Of a stretch of 64,000 nt of DNA, positions 8,398 to 15,538 are shown one piece after another. The stretch spans positions 124,001 to 188,000 of the forward strand of contig NZ_JAUSRO010000002.1 in assembly GCF_030811835.1 (NCBI RefSeq), read 5' to 3'. How positions within the stretch are numbered: position 1 is the stretch's first letter; each line of letters begins with the position of its first letter. This DNA is from Variovorax ginsengisoli (lineage in GTDB: Bacteria > Pseudomonadota > Gammaproteobacteria > Burkholderiales > Burkholderiaceae_C). A program made the translations under genes and the position numbers. The notes beneath the pieces were generated by a model, which was given only the letters and a program-made list of their open reading frames with translations, did no database searches and was not told the DNA's origin.

Positions 8398-9313
8398 GTT
8401 ACTTACTGCCGCTTTCCCGATTTCAGATCGTGAAGCCTTGCTGTTGATACGAACGGCCCCGCGCAGATACAAAGTTCATTCAATCGAGAAGCGCAATGGG
8501 CGTGGTAAAAGAATAATTGCACAGCCAACCGCAGAGTTGAAGGCGATCCAAAAATTTTTGATGGGAACATTGTTGCGAGGATTGCCAATCCATCCCGCCG
8601 CAATGGCGTATCGCCCAAAAATAGGAATTCGAAACCATGCGGAGTTGCATGCAGCAAAAAAATACCTGCTGAAACTTGACTTTGAAAACTTCTTTCCTTC
8701 GATAAGGGTTGAAGATTTTCAGAAGCATCTGGTCTTGTATTCAAAGTTGAATGAAGATGATGTGCGAGCCGTTTCGCGTCTTCTATTTCGATATGAAAAG
8801 GAAGTCGGAGCGCTAATTTTGTCCATTGGCGCGCCGAGTTCTCCATTCGTGTCGAATACTATAATGTATGAGTTTGACTCAATTGTTGCGGAGTATTGTG
8901 GCTCGCGGAACATAACTTACTCACGTTATGCCGATGACTTAGCATTTTCAACCGATGTACCTCATGAACTGGATCGGGTTCAGAATTTTGTTAGGCTGTT
9001 GTGCGAAAAAATCGTATTTCCCAGGCTAAGATTGAACGAAGAAAAGACAGTATTTACTTCGAAAAAGTTTCAACGCCAACTTACGGGATTAACTCTAACG
9101 AATGATGGAAAGGTTTCTCTCGGCCGAGAAAAAAAGAGAGAAATTCGATCAATGGCGCATCATTTCTCTTTAGGTCGATTAGATGCGCCCCAAATTGGAA
9201 AACTTCGTGGCTTGCTGTCATTCTCCCTTTCCATCGAGCCAGATTTTTCCGTTTCCATTCAACGAATGTTAGGCGATGTTAAATACCGAATTTTAATGAT
9301 GGGGCTAAACTAA
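8384..9313 (+). CDS. Retron reverse transcriptase
   Basis: 309 aa (320 is usual for Eco1). It has palm residues D99 in LKLDFENFF and YADD at 182-185 (SRYADDLAFS), with GAPSSPFVSN (149-158) between. Retron marks are present: NHAELH (84-89) is the NAxxH-type motif and QLTGLTL (232-238) is the VTG motif with Leu for Val. It copies the msd part of the upstream RNA to make msDNA. ATG 8384 is preferred because GGAAAG sits 7 nt upstream; ATG 8369 would add five residues. It overlaps the effector gene by 14 nt, so the two are translationally coupled. Phylogenetic class was assigned from operon layout and motifs only. Confidence 0.93.
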   Translation: MQVIELLTAAFPISDREALLLIRTAPRRYKVHSIEKRNGRGKRIIAQPTAELKAIQKFLMGTLLRGLPIHPAAMAYRPKIGIRNHAELHAAKKYLLKLDFENFFPSIRVEDFQKHLVLYSKLNEDDVRAVSRLLFRYEKEVGALILSIGAPSSPFVSNTIMYEFDSIVAEYCGSRNITYSRYADDLAFSTDVPHELDRVQNFVRLLCEKIVFPRLRLNEEKTVFTSKKFQRQLTGLTLTNDGKVSLGREKKREIRSMAHHFSLGRLDAPQIGKLRGLLSFSLSIEPDFSVSIQRMLGDVKYRILMMGLN

Positions 9314-9453
9314 AATTTTTCGCGGAATTAGTGCGCTGGGCGTCATGTGCGGTGTCGTGTGTGGTGCCGACCGAAAAAATTCCTAAACATCTCCTCAAAT
9401 GTCGGAACAGGCTTCCCGATGGACTATCCCGCGTCGTTCAGAAGGCTCATGTC

Positions 9454-10029
9454 ATGAGGTCAGAGTCACCTAAGATTGCATGTTTGGGCTGGGGCTCATT
9501 GTGTTGGCAGCCGAAAGAGTTGCGGATGATCGGTGGTTGGCAGTCAGATGGCCCGATGCTCCCTTTGGAGTTCACGCGGGCGTCGGACATGGGCAAGGGG
9601 CGCCTGACGTTGGTTGTCACCCCAGGCGTTCCCGAGGTTCAATCGCTCTGGGCGCTCTTGGACTACGAAAGCCTGGAAGACGCTCGTAAAGCACTCATAG
9701 TCAGGGAAGGGTGCTTGCCACAAGGAGTAGGCGTTTGGCCAGGGGCCGATGAGCACAAGCGACTTGGGGGCGACACTATCGCGAAGTGGGCGAAAAATAA
9801 AGGCTTCGACCATGTGCTGTGGACTGCCTTGGGCCCAAAGTTCATGAATGAGAATGGAAGACAGCCGGCCTCTGCAAAGGAGGCAGTGGAGTACCTGCGC
9901 TCAAGACCGCTCGCGGTTTTCGCCCAAGCCGAGGAGTACGTGCGCAAGGCACCGCCTCAGGTCCGTACTGCATTTCGAACTGCCTTTGAGGAGCGACTTG
10001 GCTGGACGCCGCATCAGCCGCCGTTTTAA
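9454..10029 (+). CDS. Uncharacterised island protein, possible gamma-glutamylcyclotransferase-like fold
   Basis: 191 aa, function not recognised with certainty. The N-terminus IACLGWGSLCW resembles the YGSL substrate loop of gamma-glutamylcyclotransferase-like proteins, followed by LEFTRAS and GRLTLVVTPG strands, then SLWALLDYESLEDARKAL and a helix-rich C-terminus. No signal peptide or membrane segment. ATG 9454 has GAAGG 8 nt upstream; the longer frame from 9331 adds 41 residues without a binding site. It lies between the retron and the broken IS and has GC closer to the chromosome than the retron. It may be passenger cargo with no link to the retron. Confidence 0.65.
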   Translation: MRSESPKIACLGWGSLCWQPKELRMIGGWQSDGPMLPLEFTRASDMGKGRLTLVVTPGVPEVQSLWALLDYESLEDARKALIVREGCLPQGVGVWPGADEHKRLGGDTIAKWAKNKGFDHVLWTALGPKFMNENGRQPASAKEAVEYLRSRPLAVFAQAEEYVRKAPPQVRTAFRTAFEERLGWTPHQPPF

Positions 10030-10187
10030 TGGAGCCCCCAAACTTCCGCCGTTGCTAACGCGACCAGAATTGTGGGACGAACTGCCGAACTCCTTCAGAT
10101 CACCATCAGCCTTTGGCCGGAGTCTGAATCGCCCCGGATTTTCTAGACACCTCTGAGCCCCAAACCTGAGGCCCAATAGGAGGTGCC

Positions 10188-10466
10188 ATGAGCAAGCAGA
10201 GATACCCCGAAGAATTCAAGATCGAAGCGGTCAAGCAGATCACGGAACGAGGCCACAAGGTGGCCGATGTGTCGGCCAGGCTTGGCGTCAGCCAGCACAG
10301 CCTGTATCAATGGATCAAGGCCAGTCAGATGTCGCCTGACCAGCGCCAGGCACAGGGCTCGCAAGCCGACGAGATGCGCCGCCTGAAGGCTGAGCTCAAG
10401 CGTGTGACCGAGGAGCGCGACATCTTAAAAAAGGCCGCAGCGTACTTTGCCAAGCAGTCCGGGTGA
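10188..10466 (+). CDS. IS3-family transposase OrfA
   Basis: 92 aa helix-turn-helix DNA-binding subunit. It starts RYPEEFKIEAVKQI, has the HTH VADVSARLGVSQHSLYQWIK (about 24-43) and ends in a leucine-zipper-like helix (RLKAELKRVTEERDILKKA) used for OrfA-OrfAB contacts. AGGAGG-like bases (ATAGGAGGTGCC) precede the ATG. It appears intact, but its partner is broken. Confidence 0.9.
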   Translation: MSKQRYPEEFKIEAVKQITERGHKVADVSARLGVSQHSLYQWIKASQMSPDQRQAQGSQADEMRRLKAELKRVTEERDILKKAAAYFAKQSG

Positions 10467-10708
10467 AGTACGCATTTATCGAGCGGCATGAACATGAGCA
10501 CAGCGTGCGCCGCATGTGCTTGTGTCTGCAGGTGCACCCCAGCGGCTACTACGCCTGGAAGGTCGATCCGATGAGCCCACGTGCGCAGGACGATCAACGG
10601 CTGCTGGGCCTGCTCAAGCACGCGTGGTTGGAGAGCGGCGGCGTGTACGGCTACCGCAAGCTCACCCTGGACATGGGCGATCTGGGCGAGATCTGCGGCA
10701 AGCACCGG
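10463..10708 (+). pseudogene. IS3-family transposase OrfB fragment
   Basis: Starts with GTG overlapping the orfA stop by 4 nt, the normal site of the -1 frameshift. About 80 residues match the OrfB N-terminus (RRMCLCLQVHPSGYYAW, SGGVYGYRKLTLDMGDLGE) up to GKHR. The rve catalytic domain with its DDE residues is absent; the frame runs on into antisense integrase sequence and is meaningless beyond about 10708. Confidence 0.8.
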
Positions 10709-11190
10709 GCTGCTGCTGTACTGCGAAGGTGCTGGTGGCTGTGCGACAGCAACAACTTGCGTTACAGGGGCCGCCGGCACTTCGATCTGCGCGGGCTGGT
10801 GGCATCCAGAAATCGCCTCCACGACATTGACGTTGCGCCCGAGGATGTCGAGGAAGGTGGCTTTCCATGTCGGACGTCGATCGAGTTCGGCCAAGAACCG
10901 ACCGAGTCGATCCTGATCGTCGTCGTCGGCAACGGAGACATTGCCGATGGTCCACGTACTGATCGTGTTTCGGAAATCTTTGAAGGCAGACGGGCGGTGC
11001 GGCATTGGAACTCCCTCGATGAACGCGTTGAGCACTGCCACAAGTCTGCGGGCTTGGGAAAGGTCTTTTGTTCGAAGGGAGCTGCGCAGCTCACTAGGGA
11101 AAACACTTTTGCCTAGGAGCACTCGGACGAAGTAAACGCCCGTTTTTTGCGGTGTAAGCGCGGGGATGAAAATCCCATGGTGGCACCCTC
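10709..11190 (-). pseudogene. Tyrosine-recombinase (integrase) remnant of the island
   Basis: Open frame on the minus strand after a stop at 11189-11191. It reads PQKTGVYFVRVLLG, then SELRSSLRTKDLSQARRLV, the DUF6538-type N-terminal domain of site-specific integrases, continuing through FLAELDRRPTW to a Pro/Ala-rich linker. The core-binding and catalytic domains are missing where the IS fragment begins. No good start codon is in frame (GTG 11122 is internal to the domain; an ATG at 11178 is in another frame), so the 5' end may also be damaged. Its position next to the tRNA end marks it as the enzyme that inserted the island. Confidence 0.75.
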
Positions 11191-11202
11191 AAGTGGCACC
11201 CC
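11181..11202. repeat. Direct repeat TGGCACCC(C) near right island end
   Basis: TGGCACC at 11181-11187 and TGGCACCCC at 11194-11202. The second shares AAGTGGCACCCC with the left-end inverted repeat at 7103-7136. Possible integrase arm sites upstream of the integrase remnant. Confidence 0.4.
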
Positions 11203-11212
11203 TGAAAAACAA

Positions 11213-11245
11213 AAAGCCTTGTAAGTCGTTGACTTACAAGGCTTT
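11213..11245 (-). terminator. Rho-independent terminator of the tRNA-Met transcript
   Basis: A 15-bp stem (11213-11227 with 11231-11245, loop GTT) followed on the minus strand by T-rich bases (TTTTTGTTTTTC). It lies 7 bases beyond the tRNA 3' end. The inner part, GTAAGTC-GTT-GACTTAC, is also present in the left att copy, where the flanking stem bases differ. Confidence 0.8.
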
Positions 11246-11268
11246 CTTGACTGGTGGCTCTTCACGGA
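11221..11268. repeat. Right island attachment repeat within tRNA-Met
   Basis: Same two blocks and spacing as 6988-7035. CTGGTGGCTCTTCACGGA (11251-11268) is the complement of the last bases of the tRNA, so integration restored a functional 3' end. Confidence 0.8.
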
Positions 11269-11328
11269 TTCGAACCGCGGACCTGTGGATTATGATTCCA
11301 TCGCTCTAACCGACTGAGCTAAAGAGCC
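11252..11328 (-). tRNA. tRNA-Met (CAT)
   Basis: 77 nt with encoded CCA. The acceptor GGCTCTT pairs with AAGAGCC; the D-arm is AGCTCAGTCGGTTAGAGC; the anticodon loop ATCATAA has CAT; the T-loop is TTCGAAT. The T-stem contains one G-U pair, which may reflect replacement of the 3' half by the island copy. The call as elongator Met rather than lysidine-modified Ile2 is based on overall similarity. It is the integration target of the retron island. Confidence 0.9.
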
Positions 11329-11408
11329 GAGCCTCGAATTATAGCGTGGTTGGACGCGTGCTCAACCCCCTGGGGAAATTTTTTAGCGTCGGGGGCCAGC
11401 CGGCTTCA

Positions 11409-12188
11409 TCACTGGTGCGTGAACTTCGCCGTCCGCTTGGCCAGGAACGCGTCCATGCCTTCCTTCTGGTCGTTGGTTGCGAACAGCGCGTGGAACAGGC
11501 GGCGCTCGAACATCACGCCGTCGCTCAGGCTGCCCTCGAAGGCGCGGTTGACCGACTCCTTGGCGGCCATGACGGCGATCTGGGAGAAGTCGGCAATGAC
11601 CAGCGCGGCACCCAGCGCCTCGTCGGCCAGTTTCTCGAAGGGCACGACGCGGCTGACGAGGCCGGCGCGCTCGGCTTCGGTCGCGTCCATCATCCGGCCG
11701 GTCAGCGCCATGTCCATCGCCTTGCTCTTGCCGACCGCGCGCGGCAGGCGCTGGGTGCCGCCGGCACCGGGGATCACGCCCAGCTTGATTTCGGGTTGAC
11801 CGAACTTGGCGTTGTCGGCCGCGATGATGAAGTCGCACATCATGGCCAGTTCGCAGCCGCCGCCCAGTGCAAAGCCGCTCACGGCGGCGATCACCGGCTT
11901 GCGGATCGATCGGATGGTTTCCCAGTTGCGGGTGATGTAGTCGCCCTTGTAGGTGTCGACGAAGCTGTACTTTGCCATGGCGGCGATGTCGGCGCCTGCA
12001 GCGAAGGCGCGCTCGCTGCCGGTGATGATCATGCAGCCGATGGCGTCATCGGCGTCGAAGGCGCGCAGGGCGGCGCCCAGCTCGGTCATCAGCGCATCGT
12101 TGAGCGCGTTGAGCGCCTTCGGGCGGTTCAGCGTGACGATGCCGACCTTGCCGGCTTCGGTGCGCACTTCGATGTTGTCGTAGCTCAT
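11409..12188 (-). CDS. Enoyl-CoA hydratase
   Basis: 259 aa crotonase-family enzyme that hydrates trans-2-enoyl-CoA in fatty-acid beta-oxidation. The oxyanion-hole blocks [11 protein letters not shown] and [16 protein letters not shown] are present, and the two catalytic Glu positions are occupied (GGCELA and [20 protein letters not shown]). Length is typical. ATG 12188 has GGAG 7-8 nt upstream. It is a single-gene unit between the tRNA and the divergent DUF2325 gene; its exact chain-length preference cannot be read. Confidence 0.93.
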   Translation of the reverse strand: MSYDNIEVRTEAGKVGIVTLNRPKALNALNDALMTELGAALRAFDADDAIGCMIITGSERAFAAGADIAAMAKYSFVDTYKGDYITRNWETIRSIRKPVIAAVSGFALGGGCELAMMCDFIIAADNAKFGQPEIKLGVIPGAGGTQRLPRAVGKSKAMDMALTGRMMDATEAERAGLVSRVVPFEKLADEALGAALVIADFSQIAVMAAKESVNRAFEGSLSDGVMFERRLFHALFATNDQKEGMDAFLAKRTAKFTHQ

Positions 12189-12292
12189 TGGTGTCTCCAT
12201 GAGGGAAGGGAACAGGGTGAACAAGGGAAAAGGGGACGCGGTCCACTATACCGAGGCGCGCGCAAAACCTTTGTCGCCTTCACCTCTTCATT

Positions 12293-12307
12293 TGAGAATT
12301 GTTCTCA
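12293..12307. promoter_or_regulatory. Fur-box-like palindrome
   Basis: TGAGAA-TTG-TTCTCA, a perfect 6-3-6 inverted repeat that resembles the core of proteobacterial Fur boxes. It lies 30 bp before the DUF2325 start codon and about 105 bp from the divergent enoyl-CoA hydratase start, a position fit for repression of the former. Confidence 0.55.
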
Positions 12308-12337
12308 TCTAGAATGGCGCGATCGAACGGAGATGCC

Positions 12338-12931
12338 ATGGAAGAACACGCGGTACTGCTGCGCGCCTATGCCAAGGCGCAGGAACGTTGCTCTCGCCTG
12401 CTGGCCGATCAGGCCGCGCAGATCATGCGTCTGCGGGCGGCCTTGATCGTGCGCGATTCGGCACTGGCGCTGGCGCGTGAGGCGCTCGCCGACCAGGCGC
12501 ACCAGGGCTTTCAACCGCCCCGGAGGCTGCTGGGCCTGCTGACGCCCGGCAAGCGCCGTGTGCCACCGCCGTCGGCCCCGTTGCCCGACCTGCGGGTGAA
12601 AGCCGTGCTGTGCGTGGGCCGTGCCGATGAAGCGTCTGCGCTCGCGCGCCAGCTGGTGGAGATTTCGGGCGGCAGTTACCTGCACCATGACGGCCGGGAC
12701 GAGCCGGGCCTGGAGGCGGCCGACCTCGAAGCCAGCCTGCGCGCGGCCGATCTGGTGATCTGCCAGACCGGCTGCGTGAGTCACGGTGCCTACTGGCGTG
12801 TGCAGGACCATTGCAAGCGCACGGGCAAGCCCTGCGTGCTGGTGGACGCGGCAGGCACACAGCCCGTGCATTTCGTCAGGCGCGCAGAGGCGCCGGTGGC
12901 CTCAGAGGCTGCTGCGGGCGACGGCGGCTGA
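12338..12931 (+). CDS. DUF2325 domain protein, putatively iron-regulated
   Basis: 197 aa cytosolic protein of unknown function. The N-terminal half is a predicted coiled helix (LLRAYAKAQERCSRLLADQ, then RLRAALIVRDSALALAREAL). The C-terminal half (about 85-185) is the DUF2325 domain, a Rossmann-like fold with VLCVGR, DLVICQTGCVSHGAYWR and KPCVLVD. GGAG lies 8 nt before ATG 12338. The upstream Fur-like palindrome suggests expression under iron shortage. Its 3' end overlaps the convergent peptidase gene by 30 bp. Confidence 0.75.
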   Translation: MEEHAVLLRAYAKAQERCSRLLADQAAQIMRLRAALIVRDSALALAREALADQAHQGFQPPRRLLGLLTPGKRRVPPPSAPLPDLRVKAVLCVGRADEASALARQLVEISGGSYLHHDGRDEPGLEAADLEASLRAADLVICQTGCVSHGAYWRVQDHCKRTGKPCVLVDAAGTQPVHFVRRAEAPVASEAAAGDGG

Positions 12932-14755
12932 GGATGGCGCCGAGGACGCGGCTGCCGAAGGTACAGCCAGCCAGGCCGACAGCTTGCCCGCATCCTGCGC
13001 GAACAACCGCCACGTGGTCACGCCAGCGGGCAGCGTCAGCGGCAGGCGCATCAGGCGCCGGTCGCGCGCGACCAGTGCAGTCATCTTCTTGTGCGGACCA
13101 AGGTAGAGCGCCAGGTCGTCGAGCTTGGTGATGCGCCAGGCCTGCACCGGCTGCCGCTTGGGTGCAGGTACTTCGATGCCGATCCATTCGTCGTGGGTCG
13201 CGAAGCCGGCCTTCTCGGCCGCGCCGCCGCGCAGCACGACCTTGACCACCACACTGCCATTCGACTCCGCCACGCGCAGGCCGAGTTCTTGCGCGCGCTG
13301 CGCTGCATCGTCGAGCGTGGCGACGCCATGCGCGCGCAGCAGCTCCGACAGCGGCAGCTCGGCGGTGGAATGGACCCACTGCGTGAGTTCCTTGTCGTAC
13401 GAGCGGCCGCCCACGGTCTCGATTGCCGCCGCCACGTCGGCTTCGGTGATCGGTCCGCCCTGGCTGCGCGCCCACAGCAGGCGCATCACGTCGTCGAGCG
13501 TGCCCTTGCCTTCGCTGCGCAGCGTGAGGTCCAGGCACATCGCCACCAGCGCGCCCTTGGTGTAGTAGCTGATGGTGACGTTGGGCGTCTGCTCGTCCTG
13601 GCGGTAGTACTTGACCCAGGCGTCGAAGCTTGCCTCGGCCACCGATTGCACCTGCCGGCCCGGCGCCTGCAGCACGCCGTTGATGGTCTTGTTGATCAGC
13701 CGCAGGTAGGTCGCGTCGTCGATGCGGCCGGCACGGCGCAGCAGCAGGTCGTCGTAGTAGCTGGTGAAGCCTTCGAAGAACCACAGCAGTTGCGTGTAGT
13801 TCTCTTGCGCGTAGTCGTAGCTTGCGAACTCGGCCGGCCGCATGCGCTTGACGTTCCAGGTGTGGAAGTACTCGTGGCTGATCAGGCCGAGCAGCGTGAC
13901 GTAGCCCTCGGGCTGCTTCTTGGCGGCGAGCTGCGGCAGGTCGCGGCGCGTGCAGATGAGCGCGGTCGAGTGGCGGTGTTCGAGCCCGCCATAGCCGTCG
14001 TCCACTGCGTTGAGCATGAACACGTAGCGGTTGTGCGGCGCCTTGGGGCCGCCGCGCTTGCCGACCTTGTCGCCATGCCAGAAGCGCATCTGCGCTTCGC
14101 AGATGGCACGGGTGTCGGCAATCAGTCGTTCGCCGTCGAACGCCGCGGTCGCGCCGGCCACCACGAAGCGGTGCGGCACGCCGCAGGCCTCGAACTCGGC
14201 GCTCCAGAAGGCGCCCAGCTCGACCGGACTGTCGGCCAGTTCGTCGTAGCGCGCGGCCAGGTAGCTGCCGAAGCCGTACCGGTCGGTCTTGACGGGCATG
14301 AGCGCCGTGGCGCACGACCAGCGCGCATCGCCGGCGCGCAGCGGCACAGGTGCGACGATGTCCACCGCATGCGGGCTCTCAGTCTGGCCGTCGACGCGCA
14401 GGCAGAGGCTGGTACCGTTGAAGAAGCCGCGTTCGCTGTCGAGCCAGGCGGTGCGCACCGAAGGGTCGTACGCGCAGACCTCGTAGCGCAGCACCAGTGG
14501 CTTGCCAGCGTCGCAGGCAACCTGCCAACTGTGCTTGTCGAGCTGGGCCAGGGCCAGCTTGCGGCGGCCCTGCGTGGCCCGCAGGCCCTGCAGGTTCTTT
14601 GCGAACTCGCGCACCAGGTAGCTGCCAGGAATCCACACCGGCAACGACACGCGCTGCAGGGCAGCCGGGGACGCGACGGTCAGCGTGATGGCGAACAGAT
14701 GGGCGTGACGGTCCGCGCACTCGACGCGGTAATGAACGGCAGCGGTTGTGCTCAT
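12902..14755 (-). CDS. M61-family zinc aminopeptidase with PDZ domain
   Basis: 617 aa glycyl-aminopeptidase-type enzyme. An N-terminal beta domain (WIPGSYLVREFAKNL) precedes the zinc site HEYFH (294-298) in SHEYFHTWNVKRM, with the third ligand Glu in LLWFFEGFTSYY. A C-terminal PDZ-like domain follows (VVLRGGAAEKAGFATHDEWIGI). No signal peptide. The last 20 residues are low-complexity Ala/Ser and overlap the 3' end of the DUF2325 gene. ATG 14755 abuts the dsbC stop (ATG 14758 is an alternative one codon earlier), so the pair is co-transcribed. Confidence 0.9.
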   Translation of the reverse strand: MSTTAAVHYRVECADRHAHLFAITLTVASPAALQRVSLPVWIPGSYLVREFAKNLQGLRATQGRRKLALAQLDKHSWQVACDAGKPLVLRYEVCAYDPSVRTAWLDSERGFFNGTSLCLRVDGQTESPHAVDIVAPVPLRAGDARWSCATALMPVKTDRYGFGSYLAARYDELADSPVELGAFWSAEFEACGVPHRFVVAGATAAFDGERLIADTRAICEAQMRFWHGDKVGKRGGPKAPHNRYVFMLNAVDDGYGGLEHRHSTALICTRRDLPQLAAKKQPEGYVTLLGLISHEYFHTWNVKRMRPAEFASYDYAQENYTQLLWFFEGFTSYYDDLLLRRAGRIDDATYLRLINKTINGVLQAPGRQVQSVAEASFDAWVKYYRQDEQTPNVTISYYTKGALVAMCLDLTLRSEGKGTLDDVMRLLWARSQGGPITEADVAAAIETVGGRSYDKELTQWVHSTAELPLSELLRAHGVATLDDAAQRAQELGLRVAESNGSVVVKVVLRGGAAEKAGFATHDEWIGIEVPAPKRQPVQAWRITKLDDLALYLGPHKKMTALVARDRRLMRLPLTLPAGVTTWRLFAQDAGKLSAWLAVPSAAASSAPSSAAVARSSL

Positions 14756-14757
14756 CA

Positions 14758-15486
14758 TCAGCTGGCAGCTGCGGCGAGTTGCTTTTCGACCTGTGCCGCG
14801 GGAATCGCGCCCGGCGTGCGCGTGCCGTTGGTAAAGATCAGCGTCGGCGTGCCGGTGATGTTGTACTTGCGCCCGAAGTCGATGTTGCGCTGCAGGGCCG
14901 TCACGTCGCAACTGGCGGCTGCGGTGTCGGGGCGGACCTCGCTGGCCATCCAGTCGTTCCACGCCTTGGCCTTGTCCTTGCTGCACCAGATGTTTCGGGC
15001 CTTGACGGTCGAATCGGGGCCGAGCACCGGGTAGAGGAAGAGGTAGATGGTCACGTTGTCGACGTTCTTCAGGTCGCGCTCGAACTGCTTGCAGTAGCCG
15101 CAGTTCGGATCCTCGAACACGGCGAGCTTGCGCTTGCCATTGCCACGCACGATCTTGAAGGCGTCCTGCACCGGCAGCTTGTCGAAGGCGACCTCACTGA
15201 GCTTTTCGATGCGCGCGGCCGTCAGGTCCTTGCGTGCCTTCACGTCGATCAGGCTGCCCTGCAGCAGGTAGTTGCCCTGCTCGTCGGTGTAGAAGATCTC
15301 GGTGCCGTTGATGCGCACTTCATAGAGTCCGGCCACAGGCGATTTGCTGATCTCGTCGATCTTCGCGAACTGCGGAATCTGGGCGGCGAGGTTCTTGCGG
15401 ATTTCCGCTTCGCCGGCCTGCGCGTGAAAACTGGCGATCAAGGTGGCACCGAAGGCGGCGGCAAGGAGGGTGCGGGCGAATGTCAT
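14758..15486 (-). CDS. dsbC: Periplasmic disulfide isomerase DsbC
   Basis: 242 aa. Signal peptide of about 24 residues (LLAAAFGATLIASFHAQAG), N-terminal dimerisation domain (IFYTDEQGNYLLQGSLID), then a thioredoxin fold with active site CGYC (129-132) in FEDPNCGYCKQF and the cis-Pro loop TGTPTLIF. A second Cys pair (WCSKDKAK, ASCDV) is typical of DsbC. It reshuffles wrong disulfides in the periplasm and is kept reduced by DsbD. It precedes the M61 peptidase gene and follows the ubiquinone-type hydroxylase gene on the same strand. Confidence 0.93.
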   Translation of the reverse strand: MTFARTLLAAAFGATLIASFHAQAGEAEIRKNLAAQIPQFAKIDEISKSPVAGLYEVRINGTEIFYTDEQGNYLLQGSLIDVKARKDLTAARIEKLSEVAFDKLPVQDAFKIVRGNGKRKLAVFEDPNCGYCKQFERDLKNVDNVTIYLFLYPVLGPDSTVKARNIWCSKDKAKAWNDWMASEVRPDTAAASCDVTALQRNIDFGRKYNITGTPTLIFTNGTRTPGAIPAAQVEKQLAAAAS

Positions 15487-15538
15487 CGGCGGTACATCTC
15501 GAAAGGAAAACAGATCGTGTCGGACGGCGGCGCGAGCC

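Larger units (their letters stand above)
10125..10708 (+). mobile_element. Truncated IS3-family insertion sequence
   Basis: The left end begins TGAATCGCCCCGG at 10125, a terminal-repeat style typical of IS3-subgroup elements, followed by orfA and the first third of orfB. Homology stops near GKHR (about 10708), where sequence of the island integrase begins on the other strand. No right terminal repeat is seen, so the IS lost its 3' part, probably in the same deletion that removed the integrase C-terminus. Confidence 0.7.
6988..11268. mobile_element. tRNA-Met-integrated genomic island carrying a retron
   Basis: A 4.2-kb segment bounded by two copies of a 48-bp sequence: GTAAGTCGTTGACTTAC, 13 variable bases, then CTGGTGGCTCTTCACGGA. 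The right copy includes the 3' end of the minus-strand tRNA-Met gene; the left copy is a stray tRNA end. This is the usual footprint of tyrosine-recombinase integration into a tRNA 3' end, and the right end indeed holds the N-terminal part of an integrase gene reading away from the tRNA. The cargo is a retron, one unknown gene and a broken IS3-family element. The integrase has lost its catalytic part, so the island is probably fixed. The base composition of the retron part is visibly AT-richer than the flanks. Confidence 0.8.

Noticed and set aside
10463..11116. A full-length OrfB of the IS
   Set aside because: Similarity ends at GKHR; the remaining frame is antisense to a clear integrase N-terminal domain and lacks DDE residues.
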